From Pseudoclavibacter sp. RFBB5 (GTDB lineage Bacteria; Actinomycetota; Actinomycetes; Actinomycetales; Microbacteriaceae), in NCBI RefSeq assembly GCF_002931555.1, contig NZ_PSTZ01000007.1:682001-746000 (forward strand): a DNA stretch of 64,000 nucleotides. Reading direction: 5' to 3'. Positions 14,254 through 24,116 of the stretch are shown here, piece after piece (position 1 is the first letter of the stretch; every line of letters starts with the position of its first letter). Below the pieces are notes generated by a model. The model worked only from the letters and a program-made list of their open reading frames with translations. It did no database searches and was not told the DNA's origin. Made by a program: the position numbers and the translations under genes.

Positions 14254-14291
14254 CCGCGGCGAGGGGGGCTTAGAGCGAAGCCTCGCCGCGG
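14254..14291 (-). promoter_or_regulatory. leuA leader hairpin (attenuator-like)
   Basis: A perfect 11-bp stem (CCGCGGCGAGG with CCTCGCCGCGG) around a 16-nt loop. Its 5' arm lies inside the leader-peptide codons. Two competing pairings exist: CTAAGCC (over the leader stop codon, 14267-14273) with GGCTTAG at 14236-14242, and GGCTTCG in the leader with CGAAGCC just above the leuA Shine-Dalgarno. There is no U-run after the main stem, so it may act on translation or by factor-dependent termination instead of as a classical intrinsic terminator. Confidence 0.65.
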
Positions 14292-14320
14292 CAGCGAAGA
14301 AGGAGCGTGCCGAACAGCAT
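14270..14320 (-). CDS. Predicted leucine leader peptide upstream of leuA
   Basis: A 16-codon frame, MLFGTLLLRCRGEASL, ending in TAA 64 nt before the leuA ATG. It has three consecutive Leu codons (CTC CTT CTT) at positions 6-8 and five Leu in all; CTT is an uncommon choice in such GC-rich DNA. A TACGCT hexamer lies exactly 6 nt upstream of its ATG, the same leaderless arrangement seen at other genes here. The final codons form one arm of a strong hairpin. This fits a ribosome-sensing leader. Confidence 0.7.
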   Translation of the reverse strand: MLFGTLLLRCRGEASL

Positions 14321-14326
14321 GGTCAC

Positions 14327-14332
14327 AGCGTA
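14327..14332 (-). promoter_or_regulatory. -10 element of the leuA leader transcript
   Basis: TACGCT preceded by TGT (extended -10 form), 6 nt upstream of the leader-peptide ATG. It predicts a transcript starting at or next to that ATG. No convincing -35 hexamer. Confidence 0.55.
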
Positions 14333-14360
14333 ACACCGAGGCACTCGTTCACTTGCTCGA

Positions 14361-15017
14361 TCAGTTGAGTCCGTGCTCGTAGGCGAAGACGACGAGCTGC
14401 ACGCGATCCCGCAGCCCGAGTTTCGCGAGCACCCGCGAGATGTGCGTCTTCACCGTCGCCTCGCTGAGGAACTCCTGCCGCGCGATCTCCCCGTTCGAGA
14501 GGCCCCGCGAGGCGAGCGCGAACATCTCCCGCTCACGTTCCGTGAGGGTCAGGTAGCGCTCTGGGACAGCCACCGCCTCTGGGACCGCTGCGGAGTACCG
14601 ACGGATGAGGTCAGCCGTGGCCTGAGCCGCGAAGACCTCCGCGCCGGTGTTGACCGTGCGAACCGCGGCGAGGAGGAACTCGGGGTCGGCGTCCTTCAGC
14701 AGGAAGCCGCTGGCGCCCGCGCCGACGGCCTTCGCGACGGCCTCGTCGAGGTCGAACGTCGTGAGGACGAGGATGCGCGTCGCCGAGCCGCTCGCGACGA
14801 TCTGCTTCGTGGACTCGAGCCCGTCTTGACCCGGCATGCGCACATCCATGAGCATCACGTCCGGCTTCAGCGCCTTCGCAAGAGCTACCCCGGCGGCCCC
14901 GTCGCTGGCCTCCCCGATGAAGCGCATGTCGTCCTGGCTCTCGATGAGCATCCTGATGCCGCTGCGGAACAGAGGCTGGTCGTCGACGAGCGCGACGGTG
15001 ATCTGACTGCTGGTCAC
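14361..15017 (-). CDS. Response regulator, NarL/FixJ (LuxR) type
   Basis: DNA-binding output of a two-component system with the histidine kinase encoded just upstream. 218 residues: receiver domain with acidic pair D12-D13, phospho-acceptor D58 in MLMDVRMPG, the Thr switch in LVLTTFD and Lys in FLLKDA (about 108), then a LuxR-type helix-turn-helix at about 150-215 (LTEREREMFALASRGLSNGEIA ... VKTHISRVLAKL). Overlaps the kinase stop by 4 nt. The regulon cannot be told from sequence; these pairs often respond to envelope stress. Confidence 0.95.
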   Translation of the reverse strand: MTSSQITVALVDDQPLFRSGIRMLIESQDDMRFIGEASDGAAGVALAKALKPDVMLMDVRMPGQDGLESTKQIVASGSATRILVLTTFDLDEAVAKAVGAGASGFLLKDADPEFLLAAVRTVNTGAEVFAAQATADLIRRYSAAVPEAVAVPERYLTLTEREREMFALASRGLSNGEIARQEFLSEATVKTHISRVLAKLGLRDRVQLVVFAYEHGLN

Positions 15018-16399
15018 AGGTCCTGCCTCTCGGTTGTCGTGCGGGCACGGTCGCCCTCGAGCTCTCCCGTGCCGGTCGGCTGTGCTGAAGCGAGCGGCAG
15101 CCAGGCATGGACGCGGAACTGCCCACCCAGTCGCTCTGCCTGCACGTTACCGCCTGCTATGCCGATGCGCTCGGCCATGCCGATGAGACCGTGTCCCGTG
15201 TCGGTCCGCGGGCGGGGCGGGTCGGCGATGGCGTTCACGATGGTGACCTCGAAGACCTGCCCCCAGCTCAACCGGACGACGACCTGCTGCGTCGCATCGC
15301 CATGCTTGAGGACGTTCGTGAGCGACTCCTGCAGCAGGCGGAAGACCGCGCCCTGCGCCTGCGTCGAGAGCGTCCCAGGCTGCCCGCGGGTCTCGAGCTG
15401 CAGGTCGAGGCCCGCAGCGCGCATTCGGGAGTAGAGAGCTGGAAGCTCATCGAGCCCCGGCTCGGGGCCCGCCTCCTGGCTGTGACGCAGCTGCCCGAGG
15501 AGTCCTCGGACGTCGACGAGGGCGCTCCTCGCCGTCGACGAGATCGTCACGAGGGCGGCTTCCGCAGCTTCCGGGCTGCTCTTCATCGCGTATCTGGCGC
15601 CATCGGCCTGCGCGACGACGACGGCGAGCGAATGCGCGACCACGTCGTGCATGTCGCGAGCGATCTGCGAGCGCTCCTGCTCCGCCGTCAGCTGCTCCTT
15701 CGCGCGCAGGCGCTCCAGCTCGGTGATGGCCGCGCGGTTCTTGACCTCTTGCGCCCTCAGGTGCATGCGGCGCAGCAGCCCGGCCAGCCAGGCGACGACA
15801 CCAGCCCCCACGAACAGAAGCCAGATGAGGGCCGCCGAGAGGAGGAACTCGTCTCTGCTTCCGTCGAGATTCGACGCGATCGATGCCCAGGTGAAGGTGC
15901 CGGGGTCCCAATGCGGCATCAAGGCGACGATGAGGGTGGGCGCGATGATCCCGTAGGCGCCGGAGGTGACAAGCAGCGCTCGGCTTCCGTACGCGACGGC
16001 AGCGTAGATGCTGAGGTAGATCGCCACGTCCTGCGGATGGGGCCCGAACGCGAAGATCGACTTCAGCAGAGCCGCCAGCACGACGATGAGGAAGCTCGGC
16101 CACGGAGCGTAGCGGCGGAGGATGATGGCGACCGTGAAGAGCACCCAGGAGGGCAGCAGCAGCCAGGTCAGGGTGGTGCCGTTCGACGCGTCGTAATCGA
16201 ACGGCAGCCCCAGGCTGATGGCGAAGAGCACACCGAGGATGATGTCGGTCACCCACTGGAGCCAGGTCAGGCGGTGGGTGTGCTGCGTCCAGAGGCGTGT
16301 CACCGCGGCGAGCAGCGATTCCCGCTTCTTCGACTCCACCGCCCGGGCAGCCGGGCTGGCCGTCTCAGAAACCGAGGCGTCCGAGCTGCTTCGGGTCAC
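15014..16399 (-). CDS. Sensor histidine kinase (HisKA_3 family)
   Basis: Membrane sensor that should phosphorylate the response regulator encoded next. 461 residues: about six hydrophobic segments between 50 and 210, a short coiled linker, the HisKA_3 box with phospho-His H251 in RDMHDVVAHSLAVVV, an N-box (QESLTNVLKHG) and the ATP-lid glycines in TGHGLIGMAER. The start is GTG 16399 with AAGGAG 7 nt upstream, which places the first 35 nt inside the end of era. That overlap ties this signalling pair to the preceding housekeeping operon. Confidence 0.94.
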   Translation of the reverse strand: MTRSSSDASVSETASPAARAVESKKRESLLAAVTRLWTQHTHRLTWLQWVTDIILGVLFAISLGLPFDYDASNGTTLTWLLLPSWVLFTVAIILRRYAPWPSFLIVVLAALLKSIFAFGPHPQDVAIYLSIYAAVAYGSRALLVTSGAYGIIAPTLIVALMPHWDPGTFTWASIASNLDGSRDEFLLSAALIWLLFVGAGVVAWLAGLLRRMHLRAQEVKNRAAITELERLRAKEQLTAEQERSQIARDMHDVVAHSLAVVVAQADGARYAMKSSPEAAEAALVTISSTARSALVDVRGLLGQLRHSQEAGPEPGLDELPALYSRMRAAGLDLQLETRGQPGTLSTQAQGAVFRLLQESLTNVLKHGDATQQVVVRLSWGQVFEVTIVNAIADPPRPRTDTGHGLIGMAERIGIAGGNVQAERLGGQFRVHAWLPLASAQPTGTGELEGDRARTTTERQDL

Positions 16400-17255
16400 G
16401 CTGCCACTCCTTCGCCACCTTCACGCGGATCGAGACGATGACACGTCCCTCGGTGATCTGCGAGATCTCCCGTTGCGCCTGCTCGCGGATGCGCTTGAGC
16501 CGTTCCCCGCCGCGCCCGATGATGATGCCCTTCTGGCTGTCGCGCTCGACGACGATGTTGACGTAGAGCTCGCGGGTCACGCCGTCGTCGCGGGTGACGA
16601 TCTCCTCGACGGTGACGGCGATCGAGTGCGGGAGCTCGTCGTGCACACCCTCGAGGGCGGCCTCGCGGACGAGCTCGGCTGCGCGCTGCTCGAACGACTC
16701 CTCGGTCTTCATATCGCTCGGATAGAGCGGTTCCGATTCCGGGAGGAGCGCGAGGATGATGCCGGTCAGCGTGTCGAGCTGGATGTCCTCCGCCGCCGAG
16801 ACCGGCACGATGTCGTCCCATTCGCGGAGGCCCTGCACGTCGACGAGGCGCGCCGCGAGGACGTCGCGGCTCACCGTCTCTGCCTTCGTGACGATGGCGA
16901 TCTTGCGCGCCTTCGGAGCCTCCTCGAGCTGCTCGTTGATGAAGCGGTCCCCCGGGCCGACCGGCTCGTTCGCCGGGACGCAGAATCCGATGACGTCAAC
17001 CTCGGCGAGCGTTGCGTGCACGACGTCGTTGAGACGCTCGCCGAGCAGCGTGCGCGGGCGATGCATTCCAGGCGTGTCGACGATGATGACCTGGCCGTCC
17101 TCACGGTGGACGATACCTCGAACGGCCCGGCGGGTCGTCTGGGGCTTGTCCGAGATGATGGCGATCTTCTCGCCGACCAGGGCGTTCGTCAGGGTCGACT
17201 TCCCGACGTTCGGGCGACCCACGAAGGTCACGAATCCTGCTCGGTAGTTCGTCAT
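16365..17255 (-). CDS. era: GTPase Era
   Basis: Essential GTPase that binds the 3' end of 16S rRNA during 30S assembly. 296 residues: G1 GRPNVGKS near 13-20, G3 DTPGMH, then a C-terminal KH RNA-binding domain (GIIIGRGGERLKRIREQA). The G4 motif reads TKAE instead of the usual NKxD/TKxD, a mild deviation. The ATG overlaps the stop of the upstream CorC-like gene by 4 nt. It follows ybeY and phoH in the typical ribosome-maturation order. Confidence 0.96.
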   Translation of the reverse strand: MTNYRAGFVTFVGRPNVGKSTLTNALVGEKIAIISDKPQTTRRAVRGIVHREDGQVIIVDTPGMHRPRTLLGERLNDVVHATLAEVDVIGFCVPANEPVGPGDRFINEQLEEAPKARKIAIVTKAETVSRDVLAARLVDVQGLREWDDIVPVSAAEDIQLDTLTGIILALLPESEPLYPSDMKTEESFEQRAAELVREAALEGVHDELPHSIAVTVEEIVTRDDGVTRELYVNIVVERDSQKGIIIGRGGERLKRIREQAQREISQITEGRVIVSIRVKVAKEWQRDPKQLGRLGF

Positions 17256-18526
17256 GCTTCGATTCCTGACTCTTGAAGTGGTTCCAGGCGACGCGCCAGG
17301 ACGGTGAGGATGCGCTTGCGGGGGCCGACGCGCTCGGCGACGAGCTCGATGCCGTCGACGACCGCCCTGTCCCCGCGCTCGGGGATCTTCGACAGCGACT
17401 TCGCGAGCAGGCCGCCTACGGAGTCGACGTCATCGAACTCGAGGTCGATGTCGAAGAGGTCTCCGAGCTCGCCGGTAGCGAGCCGGGAGGAGACCCGGTA
17501 GCCGCCGTCGAGCAGCTTTCGTGGTTCGTCGCCCGGTCGATCGTACTCGTCGCTGATCTCGCCGACGAGCTCCTCGATGAGATCCTCCAGGGTGACGAGG
17601 CCCGCGATGCCGCCGTACTCGTCGACGACCATGGAGAGGTGGGTCGCGGAGGCCTGCATGCGCCGCAGTAGCAGATCGGCGCGGAGTGACTCAGGAACGA
17701 AGTCTGCCTGGCGCGCCAGCTCCACGGCGGGCTTCGACCGGTTCTCCTCCTGCAGCGACTGCCGTACGAGGTCCTTCAGATAGAGCACTCCGAGAATGTC
17801 GTCGCTGTCGCGCCCCACGACGGGGGCGCGGGAGATGCCGGTCTCGAGGAACTGCTCGAGTGCGTCTCTGACGCCCTCGTCGCCGTCGATCGTCACCATG
17901 TCCGTGCGGGCGACCATGACCTCGCGGACGAGCCGGTCGGAGAACTCGAAGACGGAGTGGATGAGCTCGCGGTCGCCGTGCTCGAGCACCTTGAGGTCGG
18001 CGGCCTCGTCGACCATGTTGAGCAGCTCCTCTTCGCTGGAGACCGAGCCGATGCGCTGTGGTCGTCCAGGAGTCACCCGGTCGCCGAGCACGACAAGAAG
18101 GTCTGCGACCGGCCCGATGACCACCCGGACGGCGCGTGCGATCGGCGCGGCGAAGCTCATGACCTGCTGCGGATGCGCGCGGGCGACGCTTCTCGGGCTG
18201 GTCCCCGCGATGATGAACGACACCAGGATCATGATGGCCACGGAGACGAGGAACGCCTGCCACCTGACGTCGAAGAGGTCGGTCAGGATGAGCGTCACGA
18301 GCACCGCGGACATGCTCTCGAACAGGACGCGCGCGAAGGTCAGCGCGTTGCTGTGCGCGCCTGGATCGGCGGCAATGGCCTCGATGGAGCGCCGTGCGCG
18401 GCTCCCAGCCGCCACCTGCTCGAGCTCGGGCCGGGAGAGGCGAGCGATGACCGCTTCAGTTGCGGCGAGCAGTCCGCTCAGCGCCACCATCAGGACGATG
18501 GCGGCGACGAGCAGAACCGCGGTCAT
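17252..18526 (-). CDS. CorC/HlyC-type hemolysin family protein (CNNM + CBS domains)
   Basis: 424 residues from ATG 18526, which overlaps the ybeY stop by 4 nt. N-terminal DUF21/CNNM region with three to four transmembrane segments (about 1-150), a pair of CBS domains (about 190-320; motifs [11 protein letters not shown] and [22 protein letters not shown]), and a C-terminal CorC/HlyC transporter-associated domain. Family members are linked to Mg2+/Co2+ efflux. The ybeY-corC-era arrangement is conserved in actinobacteria. Substrate is inferred from the family only. Confidence 0.93.
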   Translation of the reverse strand: MTAVLLVAAIVLMVALSGLLAATEAVIARLSRPELEQVAAGSRARRSIEAIAADPGAHSNALTFARVLFESMSAVLVTLILTDLFDVRWQAFLVSVAIMILVSFIIAGTSPRSVARAHPQQVMSFAAPIARAVRVVIGPVADLLVVLGDRVTPGRPQRIGSVSSEEELLNMVDEAADLKVLEHGDRELIHSVFEFSDRLVREVMVARTDMVTIDGDEGVRDALEQFLETGISRAPVVGRDSDDILGVLYLKDLVRQSLQEENRSKPAVELARQADFVPESLRADLLLRRMQASATHLSMVVDEYGGIAGLVTLEDLIEELVGEISDEYDRPGDEPRKLLDGGYRVSSRLATGELGDLFDIDLEFDDVDSVGGLLAKSLSKIPERGDRAVVDGIELVAERVGPRKRILTVLARRLEPLQESGIEA

Positions 18527-18990
18527 CTGGCGCGCTTCCTCTCCTGGAGGTGGAAGCCGACGAGGATGTCGCGCTGGAGCCCGAACATCTGCTTCTCCTC
18601 CTCGGGCTCGGCGTGATCGAAGCCCAGGAGGTGGAGGACGCCGTGCGTCGTCAGCAGCAGCAGCTCGTCCATCATGGAGTGTCCCGCGGCCTTGGCCTGA
18701 TCCGTGGCGACCTGCGGGCACAGCACGATGTCGCCCAGGAGTCCCGGAGGAGTCTGCCTGTCGACGTTGCCTGGCCGGAGCTCGTCCATGGGGAAGCTCA
18801 GCACGTCGGTCGGACCGGGCTCGCCCATCCACTGCACGTGCAGCTCCTCCATGGGACCGACCTCGACGAGAACGATGGCGAGCTCAGACTCGGCGTGGAC
18901 ATGCAGCTGGTCGAGCGCGTACGCCGCGACACGCTGCAGGGCACCCTCGTCGACCTCGTAGCTGGCCTCGTTGTTGACCTCGATGCTCAT
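18523..18990 (-). CDS. ybeY: Endoribonuclease YbeY
   Basis: Zinc-dependent RNase needed for 16S rRNA 3'-end maturation and ribosome quality control. 155 residues with the diagnostic three-histidine metal motif [11 protein letters not shown] at about 121-131. Four-nt overlaps with phoH upstream and the corC-like gene downstream show translational coupling. Confidence 0.96.
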   Translation of the reverse strand: MSIEVNNEASYEVDEGALQRVAAYALDQLHVHAESELAIVLVEVGPMEELHVQWMGEPGPTDVLSFPMDELRPGNVDRQTPPGLLGDIVLCPQVATDQAKAAGHSMMDELLLLTTHGVLHLLGFDHAEPEEEKQMFGLQRDILVGFHLQERKRAR

Positions 18991-20036
18991 CGGCCCTCGT
19001 TCCTGTCCCGGCGACGGTGATCGTCGGCCTGTTTCTTCTGGTCGTACTCGGTGTAGGCGTCGACGATGCGCGCCACGAGGGTGTGCCTGACGACGTCGTC
19101 GCTCGTCAGGTGCGAGAAGTGCACCTCGTCGATACCGCCGAGCACGTGCGTGACGAGCTTCAGGCCGGAGGCCCCCATCGGCAGGTCGAGCTGCGTGATG
19201 TCGCCCGTGACGACCATCTTCGAGCCGAACCCGAGCCTCGTGAGGAACATCTTCATCTGCTCTGGCGTCGTGTTCTGTGCCTCGTCGAGCACGACGAACG
19301 CGTCGTTGAGTGTGCGTCCGCGCATGTACGCGAGGGGAGCGACCTCGATCGTGCCGCTCGCCATGAGCTTGACGACCACTTCAGGGTCGAGCATCTCGTT
19401 GAGCGCGTCGAAGAGCGGTCGCAGGTACGGGTCGATCTTGTCGTTGAGCGTGCCGGGCAGGTATCCGAGCCGCTCGCCGGCCTCGACGGCAGGGCGAGTC
19501 AGGATGATCCGGGTGACCTCCTTGCGCTGCAGGGCCTGGACAGCCTTCGCCATCGCCAGGTAGGTCTTGCCGGTTCCCGCCGGTCCGATGCCGAAGACGA
19601 TCGTGTTGTCGTCGATCGCATCCACATACTGCTTCTGGCCGAGCGTCTTCGGGCGGATGATCTTGCCGCGGGACTGGACGATCGCCTGTCCGAGGACGTC
19701 GGTCGGGGTCTCCTCGCCGCGATCGATGAGACGCTGCGAGCGCTCGACCTGGGCGGGCTCGAGGTCGACGCCGCTCCTGGCCATCTCGGTGATCTCGCGC
19801 AGGAGCGCCTCAGCGGCCGCGACGTCGCCGCGCTGCCCGCTGAAGGTGATCTCATTGCCGCGGGCGAGCACCCGCACGCGTGGATGCTCGCGCTCCACTG
19901 ACTTGAGCAGCCGGTCCCCCGGTCCGAGGAGACGCACCATGGCGACCCCCTCCACCGTCGTGGTCTGCTCGACGAAGTCGTCCTCGACGCCCGATTGCTC
20001 GGCGCCGCGGGTCGATGAACTGTCTTGACTAGGCAA
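18987..20036 (-). CDS. phoH: PhoH-family ATPase
   Basis: Cytoplasmic P-loop NTPase of the PhoH-like (PhoH1) family, usually found beside ybeY and suspected of RNA work. 349 residues: a KH-like N-terminal part (about 30-95), Walker A GPAGTGKT at 151-158, Walker [10 protein letters not shown] near 245, and the [10 protein letters not shown] segment. Starts inside the last 8 nt of the HIT-family gene and overlaps ybeY by 4 nt. The short charged C-terminal tail is variable in the family. Confidence 0.94.
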   Translation of the reverse strand: MPSQDSSSTRGAEQSGVEDDFVEQTTTVEGVAMVRLLGPGDRLLKSVEREHPRVRVLARGNEITFSGQRGDVAAAEALLREITEMARSGVDLEPAQVERSQRLIDRGEETPTDVLGQAIVQSRGKIIRPKTLGQKQYVDAIDDNTIVFGIGPAGTGKTYLAMAKAVQALQRKEVTRIILTRPAVEAGERLGYLPGTLNDKIDPYLRPLFDALNEMLDPEVVVKLMASGTIEVAPLAYMRGRTLNDAFVVLDEAQNTTPEQMKMFLTRLGFGSKMVVTGDITQLDLPMGASGLKLVTHVLGGIDEVHFSHLTSDDVVRHTLVARIVDAYTEYDQKKQADDHRRRDRNEGR

Positions 20037-20379
20037 GGGATCCTTCCGAGAGTCCTCCGCCGAGGACGTGGGCGTGTACGTGGAAGACGGTCTGGCCCGC
20101 GGCCGCTCCCGAGTTGAAGACGAGGCGGAACTCGCTGTCCGTGTGCTGGTCGGCGAGCCCCTGGGCGACGGCGACGACCTCGGCGAGCAGCTCGGGGTCT
20201 CCGGCCGCCAGCTGGGAGACGTTCGCGTACTCCTGAGTCTTCGGGACGACCAGGAGGTGCACGGGTGCCTTCGGGCTGATGTCCTTGAACGCGATGACCC
20301 GCTCCGACTCGAAGACGATGTCGGCTGGGATCTCGCGGTTGATGATGCGCGTGAAGATGGACGGCTCTGAACTCGACAT
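20029..20379 (-). CDS. HIT-family hydrolase (HinT-like)
   Basis: Small purine-nucleotide phosphoramidase-type protein. 116 residues with the histidine triad HVHAHV near 100-105 and the N-terminal IFTRIINREIPA typical of HinT. The ATG at 20379 lies 6 nt downstream of a TAGGCT hexamer whose TAG is also the rsmE stop codon, and there is no Shine-Dalgarno, so a leaderless internal promoter is likely in addition to read-through from hrcA. Confidence 0.94.
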   Translation of the reverse strand: MSSSEPSIFTRIINREIPADIVFESERVIAFKDISPKAPVHLLVVPKTQEYANVSQLAAGDPELLAEVVAVAQGLADQHTDSEFRLVFNSGAAAGQTVFHVHAHVLGGGLSEGSLA

Positions 20380-20385
20380 GCAGCC

Positions 20386-20391
20386 AGCCTA
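20386..20391 (-). promoter_or_regulatory. -10 element before the HIT gene, overlapping the rsmE stop
   Basis: TAGGCT; its first three bases are the stop codon of rsmE. Six nucleotides separate it from the HIT-gene ATG, predicting a leaderless internal transcript. Confidence 0.5.
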
Positions 20392-21159
20392 CGACTCGGC
20401 GCCCGAGCGGAGCCGCGAGTCCCACGAGCCGCTCAGGGCGAGGATCGCGGCGATGGCGGCTGGAGCCGCACTCGAGGTCCGCAGGACGGAGGCGCCGAGA
20501 TGCACGCGGCGACCGCCGGCAGCCTCGAACATCTCGAACTCGCTGCCGTCGATCCCGCCTTCCGGGCCGACGACGAGCGTCAGCCGCCCCAGACCCGCGG
20601 TTGGACGCTCCTCGAGCGCGTCTCTCAGCGAGATGTCGCCGAGAGGGTCGAGCACCAGCAGCGGACCTTCCGCGGCGAGCCCAGCGACCTGTGCCGTCGA
20701 GTGCAGAGCAGCGACGTCGGGAACCCACGGCGACAGGCTCTGCTTGCTGGCCTCCCTGGCGACGGCGGCCCAGCGCTCTCGGCCCTTCTCCGCCTTCTGG
20801 TCCCAGCGACTCACGCTGCGCTTCGCCTGCCAGGGGACGAAGGCCGCGGCGCCGAGCTCTGTGGCCACCTGAACCGCGAGATCGTCCCGTCCGGCTTTCG
20901 CCAGCGCCTGCACGACGACGACCCGGGGCTCGGGCTCTGGAACCCGGCTGGCCCGGAGGACGTTCACGACCGCCAGGTCGCGTTCGAGTGCGGCGAGCTC
21001 GCCGTCGACGACGAAGCCGCGCCCGTTGCCGAGCTGCAGGTGCTCGCCCACGCGCATGCGCGCGACGCCCATGTGCTTGGCCTCCGCCCCGCGGACCTGC
21101 GTGACGTCGCCCGCACGAAGCGCCTCGTCGAGGTCCTCAACGAGGTAGAGCCAGGCCAT
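20389..21159 (-). CDS. rsmE: 16S rRNA m3U1498 methyltransferase RsmE
   Basis: SPOUT-class methyltransferase that modifies U1498 of 16S rRNA in the assembled small subunit. 256 residues: N-terminal PUA-like domain, then the knotted SAM-binding domain with LVVGPEGGIDGSE and the closing LGASVLRTSSA loop. One nucleotide separates the dnaJ stop from its ATG. The dnaJ-rsmE pairing is widely conserved. Confidence 0.95.
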   Translation of the reverse strand: MAWLYLVEDLDEALRAGDVTQVRGAEAKHMGVARMRVGEHLQLGNGRGFVVDGELAALERDLAVVNVLRASRVPEPEPRVVVVQALAKAGRDDLAVQVATELGAAAFVPWQAKRSVSRWDQKAEKGRERWAAVAREASKQSLSPWVPDVAALHSTAQVAGLAAEGPLLVLDPLGDISLRDALEERPTAGLGRLTLVVGPEGGIDGSEFEMFEAAGGRRVHLGASVLRTSSAAPAAIAAILALSGSWDSRLRSGAES

Positions 21160-21160
21160 G

Positions 21161-22246
<1,086 letters not shown>

Positions 22247-22333
22247 GAGTGGCGACTCCTTCTTTGCATCTGTGAATGTGTGCCTGTGTTGTCAGGCACC
22301 GGGTGCAACCGCCGGCGAGCCGGTCGGTGTCGG

Positions 22334-23365
22334 TCAGGCGTCCAGGTGTCTTTCGTCGAGCACCCGTGACAGGTAACTCGCAACGACCCGCACGGCCTGG
22401 ATATTCCGCGGGTAGTCCATTCTCGTCGGTCCCACCACCCCGAGGCGCGCATCGCTGCCAGAGCTGCGATATCCGCTGGTCAGGATGGCCGTCTCGCCGA
22501 GGCCGAGGTCGACGTTCTCCTGGCCGATGCTGACCGAGTAGGCCTCGGTGCTGGAGTGGAGCTCGTCGAGCAGGCGCAGCAGCACGACCTGCTCCTCGAT
22601 CGCCTCGAGCACCGGGAGGATGCTCGAGGGGAAGTCGCGTTCCGTTCGGGCGAGGTTGGCGGTCCCTGCCATGACGAGGCGCTCCTGGCGGTGCGCGAGC
22701 ACGAGCTCGAGCAGGTTGGCCACGACGGGCGCGAAGAGCTCCGCGTCCTGCTCCCCCATGATGCCGCTCACGTCCCTCAGCTCAGTGGATGCGTGCGCGA
22801 CGGTCCGGCCGACGAGGCGACCCGCGAGGCGATCGCGGAGCACGTGAAGCTGCTCGACACTCACCTCAGCCCCGAGATGCCCGATGCGCTGCTCGACGCG
22901 GCCAGAGTCGGTGATGAGGACGGTGAGCACCCGCCTGCTCGAGAGCAGCACGAACTCGACGTGCTGGATCGACGCGTTCGCGAGCGACGGGTACTGCGCG
23001 ATCGCCACGGAGTTCGTCAGCTGGGCGAGCAGGCGCACCGAGCGACCGAGCACCTCGTCGACGTCCTCGCTGCCCTCGATGAAGGTCTCGATCGCGCGTC
23101 GCTGCGCACCCGAGAGCGGTCGGAACTCGGCAAGCCGGTCGACGAAGAGCCGGTAGCCCTTGTCCGTCGGGATGCGCCCGGAGGACGTGTGCGGGGCGAC
23201 GATGAGCTCCGCGTCCTCGAGCTGCGCCATGTCGTTGCGGATGGTCGCGGCTGAGACGCCGAAGTCGTGACGGTCGGCGATCGACTTCGAGCCGACGGGC
23301 TCTCGGCTCGTCACGTAGTCGGTGACGATGACTCGGAGCACCTGCATGCTTCTGTCCGAAACCAC
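22334..23365 (-). CDS. hrcA: Heat-inducible transcription repressor HrcA
   Basis: Represses class I heat-shock genes by binding CIRCE. 343 residues: winged helix-turn-helix at about 1-90 (SKSIADRHDFGVSAATIRNDM), a GAF-like core, and the C-terminal GVVGPTRMDYP segment. Start is GTG 23365 with GAAGGGG 6 nt upstream, matching the family N-terminus. A CIRCE-like operator lies 47 nt upstream, so it is probably self-repressed and controls the downstream operon to era and the two-component pair. Confidence 0.95.
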   Translation of the reverse strand: MVSDRSMQVLRVIVTDYVTSREPVGSKSIADRHDFGVSAATIRNDMAQLEDAELIVAPHTSSGRIPTDKGYRLFVDRLAEFRPLSGAQRRAIETFIEGSEDVDEVLGRSVRLLAQLTNSVAIAQYPSLANASIQHVEFVLLSSRRVLTVLITDSGRVEQRIGHLGAEVSVEQLHVLRDRLAGRLVGRTVAHASTELRDVSGIMGEQDAELFAPVVANLLELVLAHRQERLVMAGTANLARTERDFPSSILPVLEAIEEQVVLLRLLDELHSSTEAYSVSIGQENVDLGLGETAILTSGYRSSGSDARLGVVGPTRMDYPRNIQAVRVVASYLSRVLDERHLDA

Positions 23366-23411
23366 GATGCCCCTTCCGCTTCCGACCGCTGGCCCTCGAC
23401 GGGGCGCCCAT

Positions 23412-23438
23412 CTGGCACTCCCAGTCAGAGACTGCCAA
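23412..23438. promoter_or_regulatory. CIRCE-like HrcA operator
   Basis: CTGGCACTC, nine bases, GACTGCCAA: the spacing is exactly that of CIRCE (TTAGCACTC-N9-GAGTGCTAA) and most arm bases match, with one internal mismatch in the right arm. A TAGGAT -10 candidate (23438-23443) places the transcription start inside the operator. Confidence 0.7.
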
Positions 23439-23443
23439 TCCTA
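23438..23443 (-). promoter_or_regulatory. hrcA: Candidate hrcA -10 element
   Basis: TAGGAT on the minus strand, abutting the CIRCE-like operator. The predicted start about 7 nt downstream falls in the operator, as expected for repression by HrcA. No clear -35. Confidence 0.45.
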
Positions 23444-23531
23444 CCGCGTTCGGTCGACGGCAGGGGCAGAATGCCCAGGCCGTCACCGAGCAACCGAAAT
23501 AGCCTGGGTGAAAACCGTCGAGAGGAATACC

Positions 23532-24104
23532 ATGTCCGATCACAACGCACCGAACCCGCAGCCTGGGAATGAGGATCCTGCTCAGCACCAGCCGTACAGC
23601 CAGCCCGGCCCGTACGGGCAGCAGCCCCCATTCGGGCAGCAAGCGCCATACGGACAGCAGGCGCCATACGGACAGCAGCCCCAGTACAGTCAGCCGCAGT
23701 ACGGCCAGCAGCAGGCCGGGCCGCACTCGAGCGGTGCCACGAGCTCGGAACCGCCGCTGACGGCGGACGGGGACCGCCTCGTCGCGACGTTCGATCACCT
23801 GCTCAACATCGTCGCGCCCGCTGTCGGCCCACTGATCCTCTGGCTCGTGACGAGGCGGCGCGGCCCACTCGCCAACAGCGAGGGCCGTGAAGCCCTCAAC
23901 TTCGGCATCACCGTCGCGATCATCTACGTCGGTATCGGGGTCATCTCGCTGCTGTCCCTGTTCGGCGGACCGTTGGCCCTGCTCGTGCCACTGCTGTACC
24001 CATTGCTCTGGGTCGCCGTCGTCGTGTACGCGATCCTCGGTGCAGTGCAGGCCAATCAAGGCCGACCGTACCGATACCCGGTGACCTTCCGGTTCGTCAG
24101 CTGA
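23532..24104 (+). CDS. DUF4870-like small membrane protein with PYGQQ repeats
   Basis: 190 residues from ATG 23532 (AGAGGA 6 nt upstream). The first ~75 residues are a disordered Pro/Tyr/Gln-rich tail with tandem PYGQQ-type pentapeptides. The rest carries the DUF4870 pattern: LLNIVAPAVGPLILWLV, NSEGREALNFGITV, and two further membrane helices, ending in YRYPVTFRFV. Function unknown; such proteins are small membrane components with cytoplasmic low-complexity tails. Confidence 0.88.
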   Translation: MSDHNAPNPQPGNEDPAQHQPYSQPGPYGQQPPFGQQAPYGQQAPYGQQPQYSQPQYGQQQAGPHSSGATSSEPPLTADGDRLVATFDHLLNIVAPAVGPLILWLVTRRRGPLANSEGREALNFGITVAIIYVGIGVISLLSLFGGPLALLVPLLYPLLWVAVVVYAILGAVQANQGRPYRYPVTFRFVS

Positions 24105-24116
24105 CGGACGCGCGCC

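Noticed and set aside
14254-14291. Simple intrinsic terminator of the response-regulator gene
   Set aside because: The hairpin has no T-run, overlaps a promoter-linked leader peptide and lies 70 nt past the stop; a leuA leader role explains more of the sequence.
19499-20728. 409-codon minus-strand frame overlapping phoH and rsmE
   Set aside because: Arg-rich shadow in another frame of three well-supported overlapping genes.
23590-23710. Possible CRISPR-like or satellite repeat
   Set aside because: The repeated units are PYGQQ codons within the DUF4870-like protein, without spacers or fixed length.
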